In this document: positions 44,126-53,130 of the stretch, in pieces
Layout of the letters: each line of letters opens with the position of its first letter
How positions within the stretch are numbered: the first letter of the stretch is position 1
Source of the DNA: Chloroherpeton thalassium ATCC 35110
GTDB lineage: Bacteria; Bacteroidota; Chlorobiia; Chlorobiales; Chloroherpetonaceae
Assembly (NCBI RefSeq): GCF_000020525.1
Contig: NC_011026.1
Span: 2,090,001 to 2,154,000, forward strand
Reading direction: 5' to 3'
DNA: 64,000 nt
Program-made: the position numbers and the translations under genes
Notes under the pieces: model-generated
What the model was told of the DNA's origin: nothing
Databases searched by the model: none
The model's input: only the letters and a program-made list of their open reading frames with translations

Positions 44126-45109
44126 TCAATTTTCAGCGTTTACGCGCGTCATTTCTGCAATGAATTCCGGAATAATTTCCAACGCGTCGCCAACAAGGCC
44201 ATAATCGGCAACTTGAAAGATCGGTGCGTCTTTATCTTTGTTGATGGCTACAATCGTTTTTGAGGAAGCAATGCCTGCCAAATGTTGAATTGCGCCCGAA
44301 ATGCCACAAGCAATGTAAAGCTTCGGCGAAATTACTTTTCCGGTTTGCCCGATTTGCTCCGAATGCCCGCGCCAGCCAAGATCCACAACTGCGCGACTTG
44401 CGCCAGCCGCGCCGCCGAGCACGCTGGCAAGATCTTCAATGAGTTTAAAATGCGCTTCGCTTTGCATGCCGCGTCCGCCGGCGACCACGATATCCGCTTC
44501 GGTCACATCTAATTTTCCTGGCAAGGATCGAATTTCTTTGACTATTGTTTTCAGGTCGAATGGCTCAGGTTTGTAATCGTGAAGCTTGGTTTCGTGTCGT
44601 GTGGTTTTGGTTTCTACGATCGAAAATGAATTTGGTCGCAAGCTCACCACTTTAATTGCACTGGTTAGTTCTATTGTGGAAATCAGTTTTCCCGAATAAA
44701 CAAACCGTTTGGCAATCGCTTTTTTTTCATCAAGTTCGAGCGCGATGCAGTCGCTGGCAATGCCTGCCTGAAGTCGAACGGCCACGCGCGGTGCAAGGTC
44801 TTTGCCCATTGCCGTCGCGCTAAAGAAAACGGCCTCAGCGCCAGCGGATGTTGCCGTTTCGGCGATTAAGCGCGCGTAGGTGTTGGCTGAGTAAGTTTCA
44901 AGTTGCGGATCTGCGAAAACATGCACGACACTGGCGCCGTAGTTTCCCAAAATATCAGCTTGTTCGCGTATCTCTTTCGCGCCAATGAGCACTGCGCTGA
45001 GTGTTCCTCCTGAGGTTCTCAGCAGTTCAGTTGCTTTTGAAAGCGCCTCAAGCGACGCCGGTTTGATTCGATTTTCGCGCTGCTCTATAAAAACTAAAAT
45101 GTTAGGCAT
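44126..45109 (-). CDS. etfA: Electron transfer flavoprotein alpha subunit
   Basis: EtfA binds FAD in its C-terminal domain and passes electrons to dehydrogenases or quinone pathways. 327 residues. C-terminal signature GGRGMQSEAHFKLIEDLA, then the FAD site with GQTGKVISPKLYIACGISGAIQH and INKDKDAPIFQVADYG. The N-terminal half has ILVFIEQRENRIKPASLEALSKA. It forms a heterodimer with EtfB, whose gene is 68 bases upstream on the same strand. Confidence 0.95.
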   Translation of the reverse strand: MPNILVFIEQRENRIKPASLEALSKATELLRTSGGTLSAVLIGAKEIREQADILGNYGASVVHVFADPQLETYSANTYARLIAETATSAGAEAVFFSATAMGKDLAPRVAVRLQAGIASDCIALELDEKKAIAKRFVYSGKLISTIELTSAIKVVSLRPNSFSIVETKTTRHETKLHDYKPEPFDLKTIVKEIRSLPGKLDVTEADIVVAGGRGMQSEAHFKLIEDLASVLGGAAGASRAVVDLGWRGHSEQIGQTGKVISPKLYIACGISGAIQHLAGIASSKTIVAINKDKDAPIFQVADYGLVGDALEIIPEFIAEMTRVNAEN

Positions 45110-45177
45110 ATCTGAATTTTTTCTAAAAACTTGTTTGGTTGCAAAGTCTATAATTAAAAGTATCGCTAAATTTGGGC

Positions 45178-45924
45178 TTAGATTACACTCGCTTCATGTT
45201 TCAATGCGTCGACCAATTGTTTAACCGTTTCTAATATTTTCCCCGGTGCTTTTTTCGGTGGCAATTCAAGTTTTGTGTTGTGCGTTTTGCCGGCGGCGCT
45301 CATATCGGCGGTTTGCTTCAGGATTTGTTTTTTCTTGGCAAGCATCATGCCTTTCATGTTGGGTTGGCGCGGGAGGTTCAGCCCTTTTTGAGCCGTCAAA
45401 ATGAGCGGCAATTCTATTTCGAGCAGTTCCGAGCCGCCTTCAATCTCGCGCTCCAGTTTGGCCAGTGAACCTTCTAATTTAAAAGAAGTGACCACGCAAA
45501 CCGCTGGCATTTGCAAAAGCTCGCCAAGCATAGCGCCAACTTGAGCATCATTTGTGGCGATGGATTCTTTTCCCAGAAAGATAATATCAGGCAAGCCGTT
45601 GAACTGTGCGCGAATGACATTTGCCAATGCGTTGGCTACGTCAAAACTTTCGTAAGTTTGATTTTCAATTAAAACGGCGTCATCTGCGCCCATGGCAAAA
45701 GCTTTTCTGATAGTGGGTTGGAAGCTGTCGTCGCCAACGCAAAAAACGGTAACGCGTGCGCCTAAAACACTTCCTTTCACTTGAAGTGCTTCTTCAAGCG
45801 CGTATTCGTCATACGGATTGAGCACAAAGCTAATGCCTTCGCTATCGATGGTTTGGCTATCGGTGGAAATCTTAAGGCGTGCCGCCGTATCGGGCACTTG
45901 AGTTAAACAAACGGCAAGATTCAT
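45178..45924 (-). CDS. etfB: Electron transfer flavoprotein beta subunit
   Basis: EtfB of 248 residues: AVCLTQVPDTAARLKI start, SFVLNPYDEYALEEAL, MGADDAVLI, LGKESIATNDAQVGAMLGELL and LPRQPNMKGMMLAKKK near the end, the usual EtfB path. It binds AMP in classical ETFs and provides the docking loop. First gene of etfBA. No acyl-CoA dehydrogenase or ETF-quinone oxidoreductase is near, so the electron donor is unknown. Confidence 0.95.
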   Translation of the reverse strand: MNLAVCLTQVPDTAARLKISTDSQTIDSEGISFVLNPYDEYALEEALQVKGSVLGARVTVFCVGDDSFQPTIRKAFAMGADDAVLIENQTYESFDVANALANVIRAQFNGLPDIIFLGKESIATNDAQVGAMLGELLQMPAVCVVTSFKLEGSLAKLEREIEGGSELLEIELPLILTAQKGLNLPRQPNMKGMMLAKKKQILKQTADMSAAGKTHNTKLELPPKKAPGKILETVKQLVDALKHEASVI

Positions 45925-46010
45925 AGTTAATCAAAAAATGTCATTGTAGAAATCTTTCGGTCAACTTACGCATTCAATAAAGCAATGTCAATAACGCCAA
46001 AAAGCCTGAG

Positions 46011-46868
46011 TTAGAATTTTTTCGTTCGTCGGCGAAAGTCGGGCAGTTGCGAGCCGCAATGTTTGCAAAATTTCGCGTCCATGTCATGATCTTTGGCTTT
46101 GCAAGTTTTACAAGCGCGCAGTTCATATTCGCCATCTCTTGAACGCGAAAGCTCCGCAGTAACAATGCCTGTTGGAACAGCAATGATGCCGTAGCCTAAA
46201 ATCATCACAAGCGCGGCCAATGCTTGACCAAGTCCTGTTTTGGGAGAAATGTCGCCGTAGCCTACGGTGGTGAGCGTCACAATGGCCCAATAAATGCTGC
46301 TCGGAATGCTCGTAAATCCATTTTCCTCGCCTTCAATAACATACATCAACGAGCCAACCACGATAACCAGCGTCATTACAGTAAACAAAAACACCGTAAT
46401 TTTTCGGCGACTTGCGCTTAACGCCGCAATCAGAAATTCCGCTTCTCCTAAATATTGTGCGAGTTTCAGCACGCGAAAAATCCTTAGAACGCGCAACAAG
46501 CGAATCACCAAAAAAAACTGGCTGCCTGGTAAAATCAGGCTTAAATAGGTGGGAATTACAGCCAGCAAATCGATAATTCCATAAAAGCTTTTGATGTAGA
46601 AAATTGGCCGGCGCAGCGAAATGATTCGCAGAAAGTATTCGATGGTAAAAAGAATTGTGAAAAACCATTCCGCCATTCGAAGCCATTCGCCAAATGAGCC
46701 GGCGATGGACTTCACGCTATCGAGCATGACAACAAGCACGCTCAGCACAATGCTGATGATGAGCACCACATCAAACAGCTTGCCCATGGTTGTATCTGAA
46801 CCAAAAATGATTCGGCTCAATTGCGCTTGCCAACGGCGAATTTGCTCTTGATTCTCAGTTGATTTCAT
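46011..46868 (-). CDS. Voltage-gated potassium channel with C-terminal zinc ribbon
   Basis: 285 residues. Six helices: S1 near 33-50, S2 66-84, S3 93-112, S4 at 120-137 with regularly spaced Arg (RLLRVLRIFRVLKL), S5 157-177, pore with TVGYGD at 201-206 (K+ selectivity filter), S6 214-240. After S6 there is a short tail with CxxC at 253-256 and CxxC at 268-271 (CKTCKAKD ... CKHCG), a zinc-ribbon-like unit. The channel core is a KvAP/KCNQ-like type. The zinc ribbon replaces the usual RCK or cyclic nucleotide gate. Start ATG 46868. Confidence 0.93.
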   Translation of the reverse strand: MKSTENQEQIRRWQAQLSRIIFGSDTTMGKLFDVVLIISIVLSVLVVMLDSVKSIAGSFGEWLRMAEWFFTILFTIEYFLRIISLRRPIFYIKSFYGIIDLLAVIPTYLSLILPGSQFFLVIRLLRVLRIFRVLKLAQYLGEAEFLIAALSASRRKITVFLFTVMTLVIVVGSLMYVIEGEENGFTSIPSSIYWAIVTLTTVGYGDISPKTGLGQALAALVMILGYGIIAVPTGIVTAELSRSRDGEYELRACKTCKAKDHDMDAKFCKHCGSQLPDFRRRTKKF

Positions 46869-47089
46869 CGATATGGATTCCGTTAGAATAGGCTTTTGTC
46901 ATTTTTCCAGCAAAGATAACCGCGCCCTGTTTTTGAATTGCAAAAAAAACGGCGACGCTTCTTGTGTGAAACGCCGGAAACCAAGATAAGAGAAACTGTT
47001 TTTCTAACTGGGCAGGTCAGTTTATTTTTAGTGCGATATTGCATGAACCGCTTTATTCGTCACAGAAACGTTATTAAAAAAACAACTAA

Positions 47090-48391
47090 ATGAATCGCTT
47101 TTTTCAGCTTGCAAACCATAAAACCAGCTATAAACAAGAAGTAATTGCTGGCCTAACAACGTTTTTCACGATGTCCTACATCATTGTGGTCAATCCGGCA
47201 ATTTTGGAAGCGGCTGGGATGCCAAAGGGCGCCTCGATGGTCGCGACAATTTTGACCGCCATATTTGGATGTTTGTTTATGGGCTTTTATGCGAAGCGCC
47301 CTTTTGCAATTGCGCCATATATGGGTGAAAATGCGTTCATTGCCTACACGGTTGTGCTTTCGTTAGGTCATTCTTGGAAAACAGCGTTAGGAGCAATTTT
47401 CATTAGCGGCATCATTTTTACAGCGCTCACGGTTTTAAAACTTCGTTCTTGGCTTGCAGAGGCCATTCCCAAATCGTTGAAATTTAGCTTTGCCGTCGGA
47501 ATCGGTTTGTTTTTGGCGTTTCTTGGCCTGCAAGACATGGGCGTTGTGGCGCTTGGCGTGGCGGGCGCGCCAGTAAAACTTGCCAAATTAACAGAAACAA
47601 CCTCGCTACTCGGCATTTTAGGACTGTTTATAACCGTCGCCTTAATTCAAAGAAAAGTTCCTGGTGCAATTTTAATCGGAATCCTAACCGTGACGGGGCT
47701 TTCGTTTGCGCTGTCGCTTTCGCCAGTGCCAACAGCTTTCATGAGTGCGCCGCCGGATATTTCTCCGGTGTTTTTGCAATTAGATATTTCTGGGGCGCTT
47801 TCAGCAGGATTTATCAGTGTGATTGTATCGGTGCTGGTCATGGATTTTGTGGATACAATGGGCAGTTTGATAGGGCTTTCGGCACGCGCCAATTTGCTGG
47901 ACAAGTCAGGTAATTTGGCTGAAATTGAAAAGCCCATGCTCGCCGATGCCCTGGCAACCATTGCGGCGTCACTTTTTGGGACAACCACAGCGGGCGTTTA
48001 TATCGAATCGGCTTCCGGCATTGAAGCCGGCGGGCGCACGGGACTAACGGCAATCGTTGTGGCGTTGATGTTTGGGCTGTCTCTTTTTTTTGCACCGATT
48101 CTCACCGCAATTCCAGCTTATGCGTATGGTCCGGCGCTGGTTGTGGTGGGAATGATGATGCTGGAATCTGGCACGCATATTAATTATCAAGATCATTCGG
48201 AAGTTTTTCCGGCATTTTTAACCATTATTTTAATGATCTACACATTTAATATTGGCGTTGGCATGACCGCAGGATTTATCGCATTTCCTTTGCTAAAAGT
48301 GCTCAGCGGGCGAGCAAGGGAAGTTTCCTTTGGCATGTGGGTGCTGTGTATTGCATCAATCATGTTTTATTTTTTCTATCCCTATCATTAA
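47090..48391 (+). CDS. NCS2 family purine permease (AzgA-like)
   Basis: 433 residues, 12 to 14 membrane helices. N-terminal FFQLANHKTSYKQEVIAGLTTFFTMSYIIVVNP is shared by AzgA-like guanine/hypoxanthine transporters (written here in two parts: FFQLANHKTSYKQE and AGLTTFFTMSYI). Other marks: IAPYMGENAF, VLVMDFVDTMGSLIGL, and ESASGIEAGGRTGLTA, the substrate and cation site region. It would import purine bases with protons. Alone, divergent from the channel gene over 221 bases; no purine riboswitch was recognised in that gap. Confidence 0.92.
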   Translation: MNRFFQLANHKTSYKQEVIAGLTTFFTMSYIIVVNPAILEAAGMPKGASMVATILTAIFGCLFMGFYAKRPFAIAPYMGENAFIAYTVVLSLGHSWKTALGAIFISGIIFTALTVLKLRSWLAEAIPKSLKFSFAVGIGLFLAFLGLQDMGVVALGVAGAPVKLAKLTETTSLLGILGLFITVALIQRKVPGAILIGILTVTGLSFALSLSPVPTAFMSAPPDISPVFLQLDISGALSAGFISVIVSVLVMDFVDTMGSLIGLSARANLLDKSGNLAEIEKPMLADALATIAASLFGTTTAGVYIESASGIEAGGRTGLTAIVVALMFGLSLFFAPILTAIPAYAYGPALVVVGMMMLESGTHINYQDHSEVFPAFLTIILMIYTFNIGVGMTAGFIAFPLLKVLSGRAREVSFGMWVLCIASIMFYFFYPYH

Positions 48392-48433
48392 ATTACAGGC
48401 AAGTTTTTTTATAAAAAAGACGCCTTCCCCCCA

Positions 48434-48670
48434 ATGTCATACGAGATAGAATTCGATATTTTAAGCAAAGCAAAACATTGCACTGCCCATTATCAATGTT
48501 TGGACTCGCAGCTCAGAAATGTTTGTGCGGTAGAAAACAAGCTGTCTGCTGGTATTTTGTTTGTAAAATTGAACGAGCATACCATTTGCAACCACTGTGT
48601 TCCATTCGGAAACTCTTGCATATGCACGTGTCCAGTCAGAAATTTTTTATATGACAAACATAAAATTTAG
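48434..48670 (+). CDS. Small cysteine-rich protein of unknown function
   Basis: 78 residues starting at an ATG 42 bases after the permease stop. It has seven Cys and three His, ending in a dense block (HTICNHCVPFGNSCICTCP). This could bind a metal or iron-sulfur cluster. No signal peptide is seen. There is no clear ribosome site. The stop is 4 bases from the convergent lolD stop. I do not recognise it, and it could be a chance frame, though the Cys clustering argues against this. Confidence 0.5.
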   Translation: MSYEIEFDILSKAKHCTAHYQCLDSQLRNVCAVENKLSAGILFVKLNEHTICNHCVPFGNSCICTCPVRNFLYDKHKI

Positions 48671-48674
48671 CGGG

Positions 48675-49373
48675 CTAAGCCGGATTTTTGGCTAAAACGG
48701 TGTCGCTTGCAATGGCGCCATCCACCAAGTGAATGCGGCGTTCAGCAGCTTGAGCAAAATCATCATCGTGCGTGACGATCACAATGGTTTGTTGCAATTC
48801 GCGATTGAGTTTTTTGAAAAGCTCATAGACGTTGCTGGCTGATTTTGTGTCCAAGTTTCCTGTGGGTTCGTCGCCAAAAAGCACGATTGGCTCAGTTGCA
48901 AGCGAGCGCGCGATGGCTACACGCTGCTGCTGTCCGCCAGAAAGCTGCGCGGGTTTGTTTGTCATTTTATTTTCAAGCCCAACCGTTGCGAGCAGCATTT
49001 CGGCGCGTTCTTTGGCCGACTTTCGCGTGTAGCGCTCGTTGATGAGCATCGGCATCATCACATTGTCCAGCGCGGAAAATTCTGGTAAAAGAAAGTGAAA
49101 TTGATAGATAAACCCGATTTTTTCATTGCGAATCTGCGCCATTTCGTCCTCATTTTTCTCCGCGATGTTTTCGCCATCGAGCCAAACTTCGCCCGAAGTG
49201 GGCTTGTCCAATCCGCCCATGATGTAAAGCAAAGTCGATTTTCCCGAACCGGAAGGGCCTGTAATTGCCACAAACTCGCCGCGCTTGATTTCCAGCGTGA
49301 GATTTGGAATAATGGTCTGTTTAATATCTTTGGATAAATTGAGTTCTTTGCGAACCGATTTCAGAAAAATCAT
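48675..49373 (-). CDS. lolD: ABC transporter ATP-binding protein, LolD-like
   Basis: ATPase of the LolCDE/MacB family, which drives release of lipoproteins from the inner membrane or similar mechanotransmission. 232 residues: Walker [15 protein letters not shown]-loop IYQFHFLLP (Tyr-Gln where Phe-Gln is usual), signature [14 protein letters not shown], Walker [14 protein letters not shown]-loop IVTHDDDFA. The permease (LolC/E) is not next to it. A second such ATPase is at 9111, so the window has two of this family. Confidence 0.9.
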   Translation of the reverse strand: MIFLKSVRKELNLSKDIKQTIIPNLTLEIKRGEFVAITGPSGSGKSTLLYIMGGLDKPTSGEVWLDGENIAEKNEDEMAQIRNEKIGFIYQFHFLLPEFSALDNVMMPMLINERYTRKSAKERAEMLLATVGLENKMTNKPAQLSGGQQQRVAIARSLATEPIVLFGDEPTGNLDTKSASNVYELFKKLNRELQQTIVIVTHDDDFAQAAERRIHLVDGAIASDTVLAKNPA

Positions 49374-49556
49374 GTCTATTCAAAATTTGAGATGAGAAAA
49401 AATCGCCGATGGTTTTCGTAACAGTAATGCAAATTCGAGAATAATCCTATTGCGGGCGATTACCAAATTGAAGCCTTTTCAGCAACGCGTATTTTTATGA
49501 TATTCAAAAGCTCTCGCGCACGATGCGTTTCATTTAACCCATTCTGAGGAAATAAA

Positions 49557-50285
49557 ATGGAAAACAAATCTTTTCATGTGGCCGCGTTTTTGCTTGCCGT
49601 CGGGTTGATTTTAGGCGGATGGTTTATTGGAAATGGTTTTGTGAAAAGCCGTATGGCCGATAGATATGTCACTGTCAAAGGCGTAAGCGAACGCGATGTT
49701 GAGGCCGATATTGGCCTTTGGCCGATTCGATTTGTTTCTACCGACGATAATTTGGCTCTGGCGCAAAGCAAAATCAAGAAAAGTCGCGATGCAATTATGG
49801 ACTTTCTTGAGCGCTACGGCATTCGCGTGGAATCTGTGGAAGTGCAAAAACTTGAGGTGAATGATGCGCTTGCAAATCAGTATGTGAGCGGGCAAATTCA
49901 AAGCCGATATATCATCACCCAAACGCTAATGGTGCGGACGAAAAATCCAGAGCTTTTTCGTAAAGCCAGCCAAAAAATCGGCGAGCTTGTTGATGCAGGC
50001 GTCATTTTGCCCGCGACTTACGGTCCAGAAAGCGGGCCTATTTACCTTTTCACGCGCCTAAATGACATTAAGCCGGAAATGATTGTTGAAGCAACGGCCA
50101 CCGCGCGCGAATCTGCCTTGCAATTTGCGAAAGATTCTGGCAGCGAACTTGGCGGCATTCGCAGAGCTTATCAAGGTGTTTTTGTCATTCAGCCGAGAAA
50201 TCCGGCGCCGGGTGTCATGGAAGAAAGCGAGTTCTCTAAAACCGTACGGGTGGTTTCTACGGTTGAATATTACCTCGAAGATTGA
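49557..50285 (+). CDS. SIMPL domain (DUF541) protein
   Basis: 242 residues, one N-terminal membrane helix (about 7-27), then a SIMPL/DUF541 domain: MADRYVTVKGVSERDVEADIG, SKIKKSRDAIMDFLERYG, YIITQTLMVRT, ATARESALQFAKDSG, and VVSTVEYYLED at the end. Periplasmic members have been linked to stress and signalling but have no settled role. ATG follows CTGAGGAAATAAA, a reasonable ribosome site. It is a single gene, divergent from lolD over 183 bases. Confidence 0.88.
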   Translation: MENKSFHVAAFLLAVGLILGGWFIGNGFVKSRMADRYVTVKGVSERDVEADIGLWPIRFVSTDDNLALAQSKIKKSRDAIMDFLERYGIRVESVEVQKLEVNDALANQYVSGQIQSRYIITQTLMVRTKNPELFRKASQKIGELVDAGVILPATYGPESGPIYLFTRLNDIKPEMIVEATATARESALQFAKDSGSELGGIRRAYQGVFVIQPRNPAPGVMEESEFSKTVRVVSTVEYYLED

Positions 50286-50353
50286 AAACGTGAAATAGGG
50301 TTTTTCTTATGCGGATTTTGTAGCGTCGCTTATCGCTCGAGAAAAATCGTTTG

Positions 50354-51214
50354 TTAGGCGTTGTTCAGTTCAACGCGCAAAAATGCGCCAACAAGGGAAC
50401 TTGTCGCCGTCAGGATAAAGAAAAGCAGGCTGAAGGCAATGGCTGTGCTAACATCGGCATGCAAGTATTGATGACCGAAGACGAAGCCGAGTTCCCTGGC
50501 GCCGAGTCCGCCAACCGTGAAAGGCAGCACCGCCACAATCGATGAAAATAAAAAAAGCGTGAGGTATTCAGCAATCTGAGTGGTTTGATCCAGTGCGAGT
50601 AAAAGAAATATCGAGCAAATAACTTGTGAAAGCTGTACGCCGAGCGCAAACCCATTCGTTAGAGCCAACCTTTCGAAAAAGTCAGGAAGAAATTGCTTCA
50701 CTAAAAAAGAATAAAGCGGGTATGGCAAAAAAAGCGAAGCAATTAAAAGCCAGGTCAGCGTTTGGCCAAAAGTTTCGCGGAGCGTGGCGAGCAAAAAAAG
50801 CTGGAGCAAAAATACAATCGCAAGCAAACCACTGAAGCGATCCAGCAAAACGGCAAGCGTCGTTTTTTTTATCGCGCTTTGCGACTGTTTTTTTAAAAAG
50901 ATGATTTTGTACGCATCGCCGCCAATGCCGCCCGGCAAAAATAGATTGTAAAACATGCCAATATAGTAAAGCCGAAGATTGGTCATCTCGTCCAGTGCAA
51001 GACCGATGGTGCGAAAAAAATAATTTAAGCGAAGAGCGCCCAAGATTTTGGAGAGATTGAAAAAGAAAAAAGCCGGAAGCAGCCAAAAAAACTTTAGCCC
51101 CGCGAAGATTTCCTTCGTTTTTTCAACGTCAATTTTTTCAAGCACGATAAAAAGTGCGATCGCTGTTAAAATAAGCTTTAAGAGCAGCTTCAGCGCGTTA
51201 GGAATCTTTTTCAT
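50354..51214 (-). CDS. Flippase-like membrane protein (LPG synthase TM / UPF0104 family)
   Basis: 286 residues with about eight membrane helices. Marks of the YbhN/lysylphosphatidylglycerol-synthase-TM family: KEIFAGLKFFWLLPAFFFF near the start, GMFYNLFLPGGIGGDAYKI, TTLAVLLDRFSGLLAIV, and VGGLGARELGFVFG near the end. Family members are thought to flip or translocate lipid-linked compounds. Its start overlaps the end of the glycosyltransferase gene upstream by 17 bases, so the pair is translationally linked and probably makes and moves one lipid-linked sugar. Confidence 0.87.
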   Translation of the reverse strand: MKKIPNALKLLLKLILTAIALFIVLEKIDVEKTKEIFAGLKFFWLLPAFFFFNLSKILGALRLNYFFRTIGLALDEMTNLRLYYIGMFYNLFLPGGIGGDAYKIIFLKKQSQSAIKKTTLAVLLDRFSGLLAIVFLLQLFLLATLRETFGQTLTWLLIASLFLPYPLYSFLVKQFLPDFFERLALTNGFALGVQLSQVICSIFLLLALDQTTQIAEYLTLFLFSSIVAVLPFTVGGLGARELGFVFGHQYLHADVSTAIAFSLLFFILTATSSLVGAFLRVELNNA

Positions 51215-52142
51215 TTCTTGTAAAAATCTCTCTGATGAGGTAAGGCTTTTTATTTTGCGATTCGTAGTAAGTGCGAATCAAAATTTCTGCTAAAATGCCA
51301 ATGGTGATAAGTTGAATACCGCCAATGGTGAAAATGACGCCCGCAAGCAACAGTGGCCTGCCCCAAATGTCTTCACCAAGAATTTTCAAAACGAGAAGGT
51401 AGATGTTGATGCCAAATCCGATCAGAAACGTGAAAAGACCAGTTGTGCCAAAAAGGTGAATGGGGCGCTGAAGGTATTTTTGCATAAACAGCATTAGCAA
51501 AATGTCGCTGGCTACGTTGAAGGTGCGGCCAAGTCCGTATTTAGATTTGCCATGAAGCCGGGCATGATGCTTGACATCCACTTCTGTGATTTTTGCACCT
51601 TGAAGTTTTGCCAGCACCGGAATAAATCGGTGCAACTGTCCGTAGAGCCCCAGGTTTTTGGCAATTTGTTTTCGAAAAACTTTAAGCGTACAGCCATAGT
51701 CGTGCAAGTGCACATCTGTTAAAGTGCGAATTAGAAAATTTGCCACGAGGCTCGGCAGTTTTCGCACAATCATATCATCTTGTCGTTTTTTGCGAACGCC
51801 TGCAACCACATCCCAGCCTTCACTTGTGAGCTTCTCGAGCATCATCGGAATGTCGGCTGGGTCGTTTTGCAAATCGCCATCGAGCGTCACAACATATTCG
51901 CCTTTTGCCGCATCAATGCCGGCGGCCATTGCGTGGGTTTGTCCGTAGTTTTTGTTCAAAATGATCAGCTGCACATGTTCATCAGCGTATTTTTTGACTT
52001 CATCGACCGTCTTATCCGTTGAGCCGTCATCGACCAAAATGATTTCGTAATCGCAAACTTGAAGCGTGGCGCGAATTTTTTCAAGCAGCGGCTTGACATT
52101 TTCTGCTTCGTTATAAAGTGTAATAACCAGTGAGAGACACAT
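51198..52142 (-). CDS. GT2 glycosyltransferase, polyprenyl-phosphate sugar transferase type (DPM1/GtrB-like)
   Basis: GT-A enzyme of about 314 residues: SLVITLYNEAENVKPLLEKI, LVDDGSTDKT, VTLDGDLQNDP (the DxD metal site), and the acceptor region KLQGAKITEVDVKHHAR with GKSKYGLGRT. Two C-terminal membrane helices (TTGLFTFLIGFGINIYL and LAGVIFTIGGIQLITIGIL) anchor it, as in GtrB/DpgS. It would transfer a hexose or similar from a nucleotide sugar to a polyprenyl phosphate. The ATG at 52142 is preferred over the TTG 9 bases upstream. Overlaps the flippase-like gene. Confidence 0.92.
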   Translation of the reverse strand: MCLSLVITLYNEAENVKPLLEKIRATLQVCDYEIILVDDGSTDKTVDEVKKYADEHVQLIILNKNYGQTHAMAAGIDAAKGEYVVTLDGDLQNDPADIPMMLEKLTSEGWDVVAGVRKKRQDDMIVRKLPSLVANFLIRTLTDVHLHDYGCTLKVFRKQIAKNLGLYGQLHRFIPVLAKLQGAKITEVDVKHHARLHGKSKYGLGRTFNVASDILLMLFMQKYLQRPIHLFGTTGLFTFLIGFGINIYLLVLKILGEDIWGRPLLLAGVIFTIGGIQLITIGILAEILIRTYYESQNKKPYLIREIFTRNEKDS

Positions 52143-52212
52143 AAATTTCAACGAGCTTTAGAAAATCGGTTCATATAAGATTTTTTAAATAAAGAAAACC
52201 CAAGCGCCGTAT

Positions 52213-53022
52213 TTAATTGCGCCTGTCCCAAAGAGAATAGGTTACCATGCGCTCCAATGCGTTTTCCGCATCATCAGGAAGCGCCGGGAAAAAGTCAATG
52301 CCAGTTAATTTTTCTACCGAATCGATTGAAACAGCAAAACTGCTCAGGGGCTTTTTGCTATTTTGGTTTGGTAGCACGAACGCGATGGCCTTTGTTTCCG
52401 GCTCAGTGTAATCTAACACGACTTTATAAAAATATTTTGGAACACTGACTTTATCAGCGCCGATGGTTGATAGCCCATCGGTGAGCACCCCGCCTGTTAC
52501 AACATAAATGCGATCATTTTGAACCGCCCATTCTCGAACTTTCTCTTCAAGTTCTTTCCAAATTCCACGATTAAACGAAGGCTTTTGAGGCGCCATATTC
52601 GACATGAAAAAGCTTTCGCTCATGGCCTCTTTGGAAAATTTCATGTCGGCGGCAGGGGCTAAATGGCCGCGGTCGTAGCCGCTTTTTTTATAATCATCAA
52701 GCGTCGCCGAACCTGTTTGGATAGACGGGTCTTCGCGGAAAGCGTCTTTGCGCGTGATTGTTCCTAACGCTTCAGCTTTTGTAAGTTCATAAGCAACCCA
52801 TTCAGCCTGTTCGTGCTTTTCCACGTAGGAAAGTGTGTAATATTGGTGCGCGACAATTTTTCCGTGTGTGGCGCTCGGGAGATAGTTCAGCTCAGCAGCG
52901 GGTTCCTGTTTGGCTTCAGTTTTGGGCGTAAGCTTATAATTTCCAGGCTTTTTGAGAAAAACAGAAACAAGCGCAATGAGGAGGGCGACAACAAATAAAA
53001 TAAGGTAGTGCTTTTTTTTCAT
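52213..53022 (-). CDS. DNA/RNA non-specific endonuclease (NucA family), membrane-anchored or exported
   Basis: About 269 residues from ATG 53022. N-terminal helix (YLILFVVALLIALVSVF) is a signal or anchor. The beta-beta-alpha-metal nuclease motif is GYDRGHLAPAADM, with the general-base His, followed by SNMAPQKPSFNRGIW, giving the metal-binding Asn. These enzymes degrade DNA and RNA outside the cytoplasm. A TTG upstream at 53046 extends the frame by 8 residues and is unlikely. A bidirectional terminator separates it from the next gene upstream. Confidence 0.92.
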   Translation of the reverse strand: MKKKHYLILFVVALLIALVSVFLKKPGNYKLTPKTEAKQEPAAELNYLPSATHGKIVAHQYYTLSYVEKHEQAEWVAYELTKAEALGTITRKDAFREDPSIQTGSATLDDYKKSGYDRGHLAPAADMKFSKEAMSESFFMSNMAPQKPSFNRGIWKELEEKVREWAVQNDRIYVVTGGVLTDGLSTIGADKVSVPKYFYKVVLDYTEPETKAIAFVLPNQNSKKPLSSFAVSIDSVEKLTGIDFFPALPDDAENALERMVTYSLWDRRN

Positions 53023-53080
53023 CGTGACGACAATAACCTTTTTCAAGTTTAAGATAAGATCGTGTCAAAAATGTCGGTGT

Positions 53081-53113
53081 AAAAAAAAAGCCGCTTACTT
53101 AGCGGCTTTTTTT
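53081..53113. terminator. Strong terminator between nuclease gene and exported protein gene
   Basis: AGCCGCT-TACTT-AGCGGCT with a nine-A run on the left and a seven-T run on the right: a bidirectional terminator. It ends minus-strand transcription of the gene at 53131. Confidence 0.9.
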
Positions 53114-53130
53114 GCAGAGACAAAAACGGA

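Noticed and set aside
46869-47089. Purine riboswitch before the purine permease
   Set aside because: No match to the conserved purine aptamer core was seen in the gap.
48392-48433. Stem AGGC...GCCT with long A/T arms after the purine permease
   Set aside because: It is a possible terminator, but the arms have mismatches and the stem is mostly A-T, so I did not list it.
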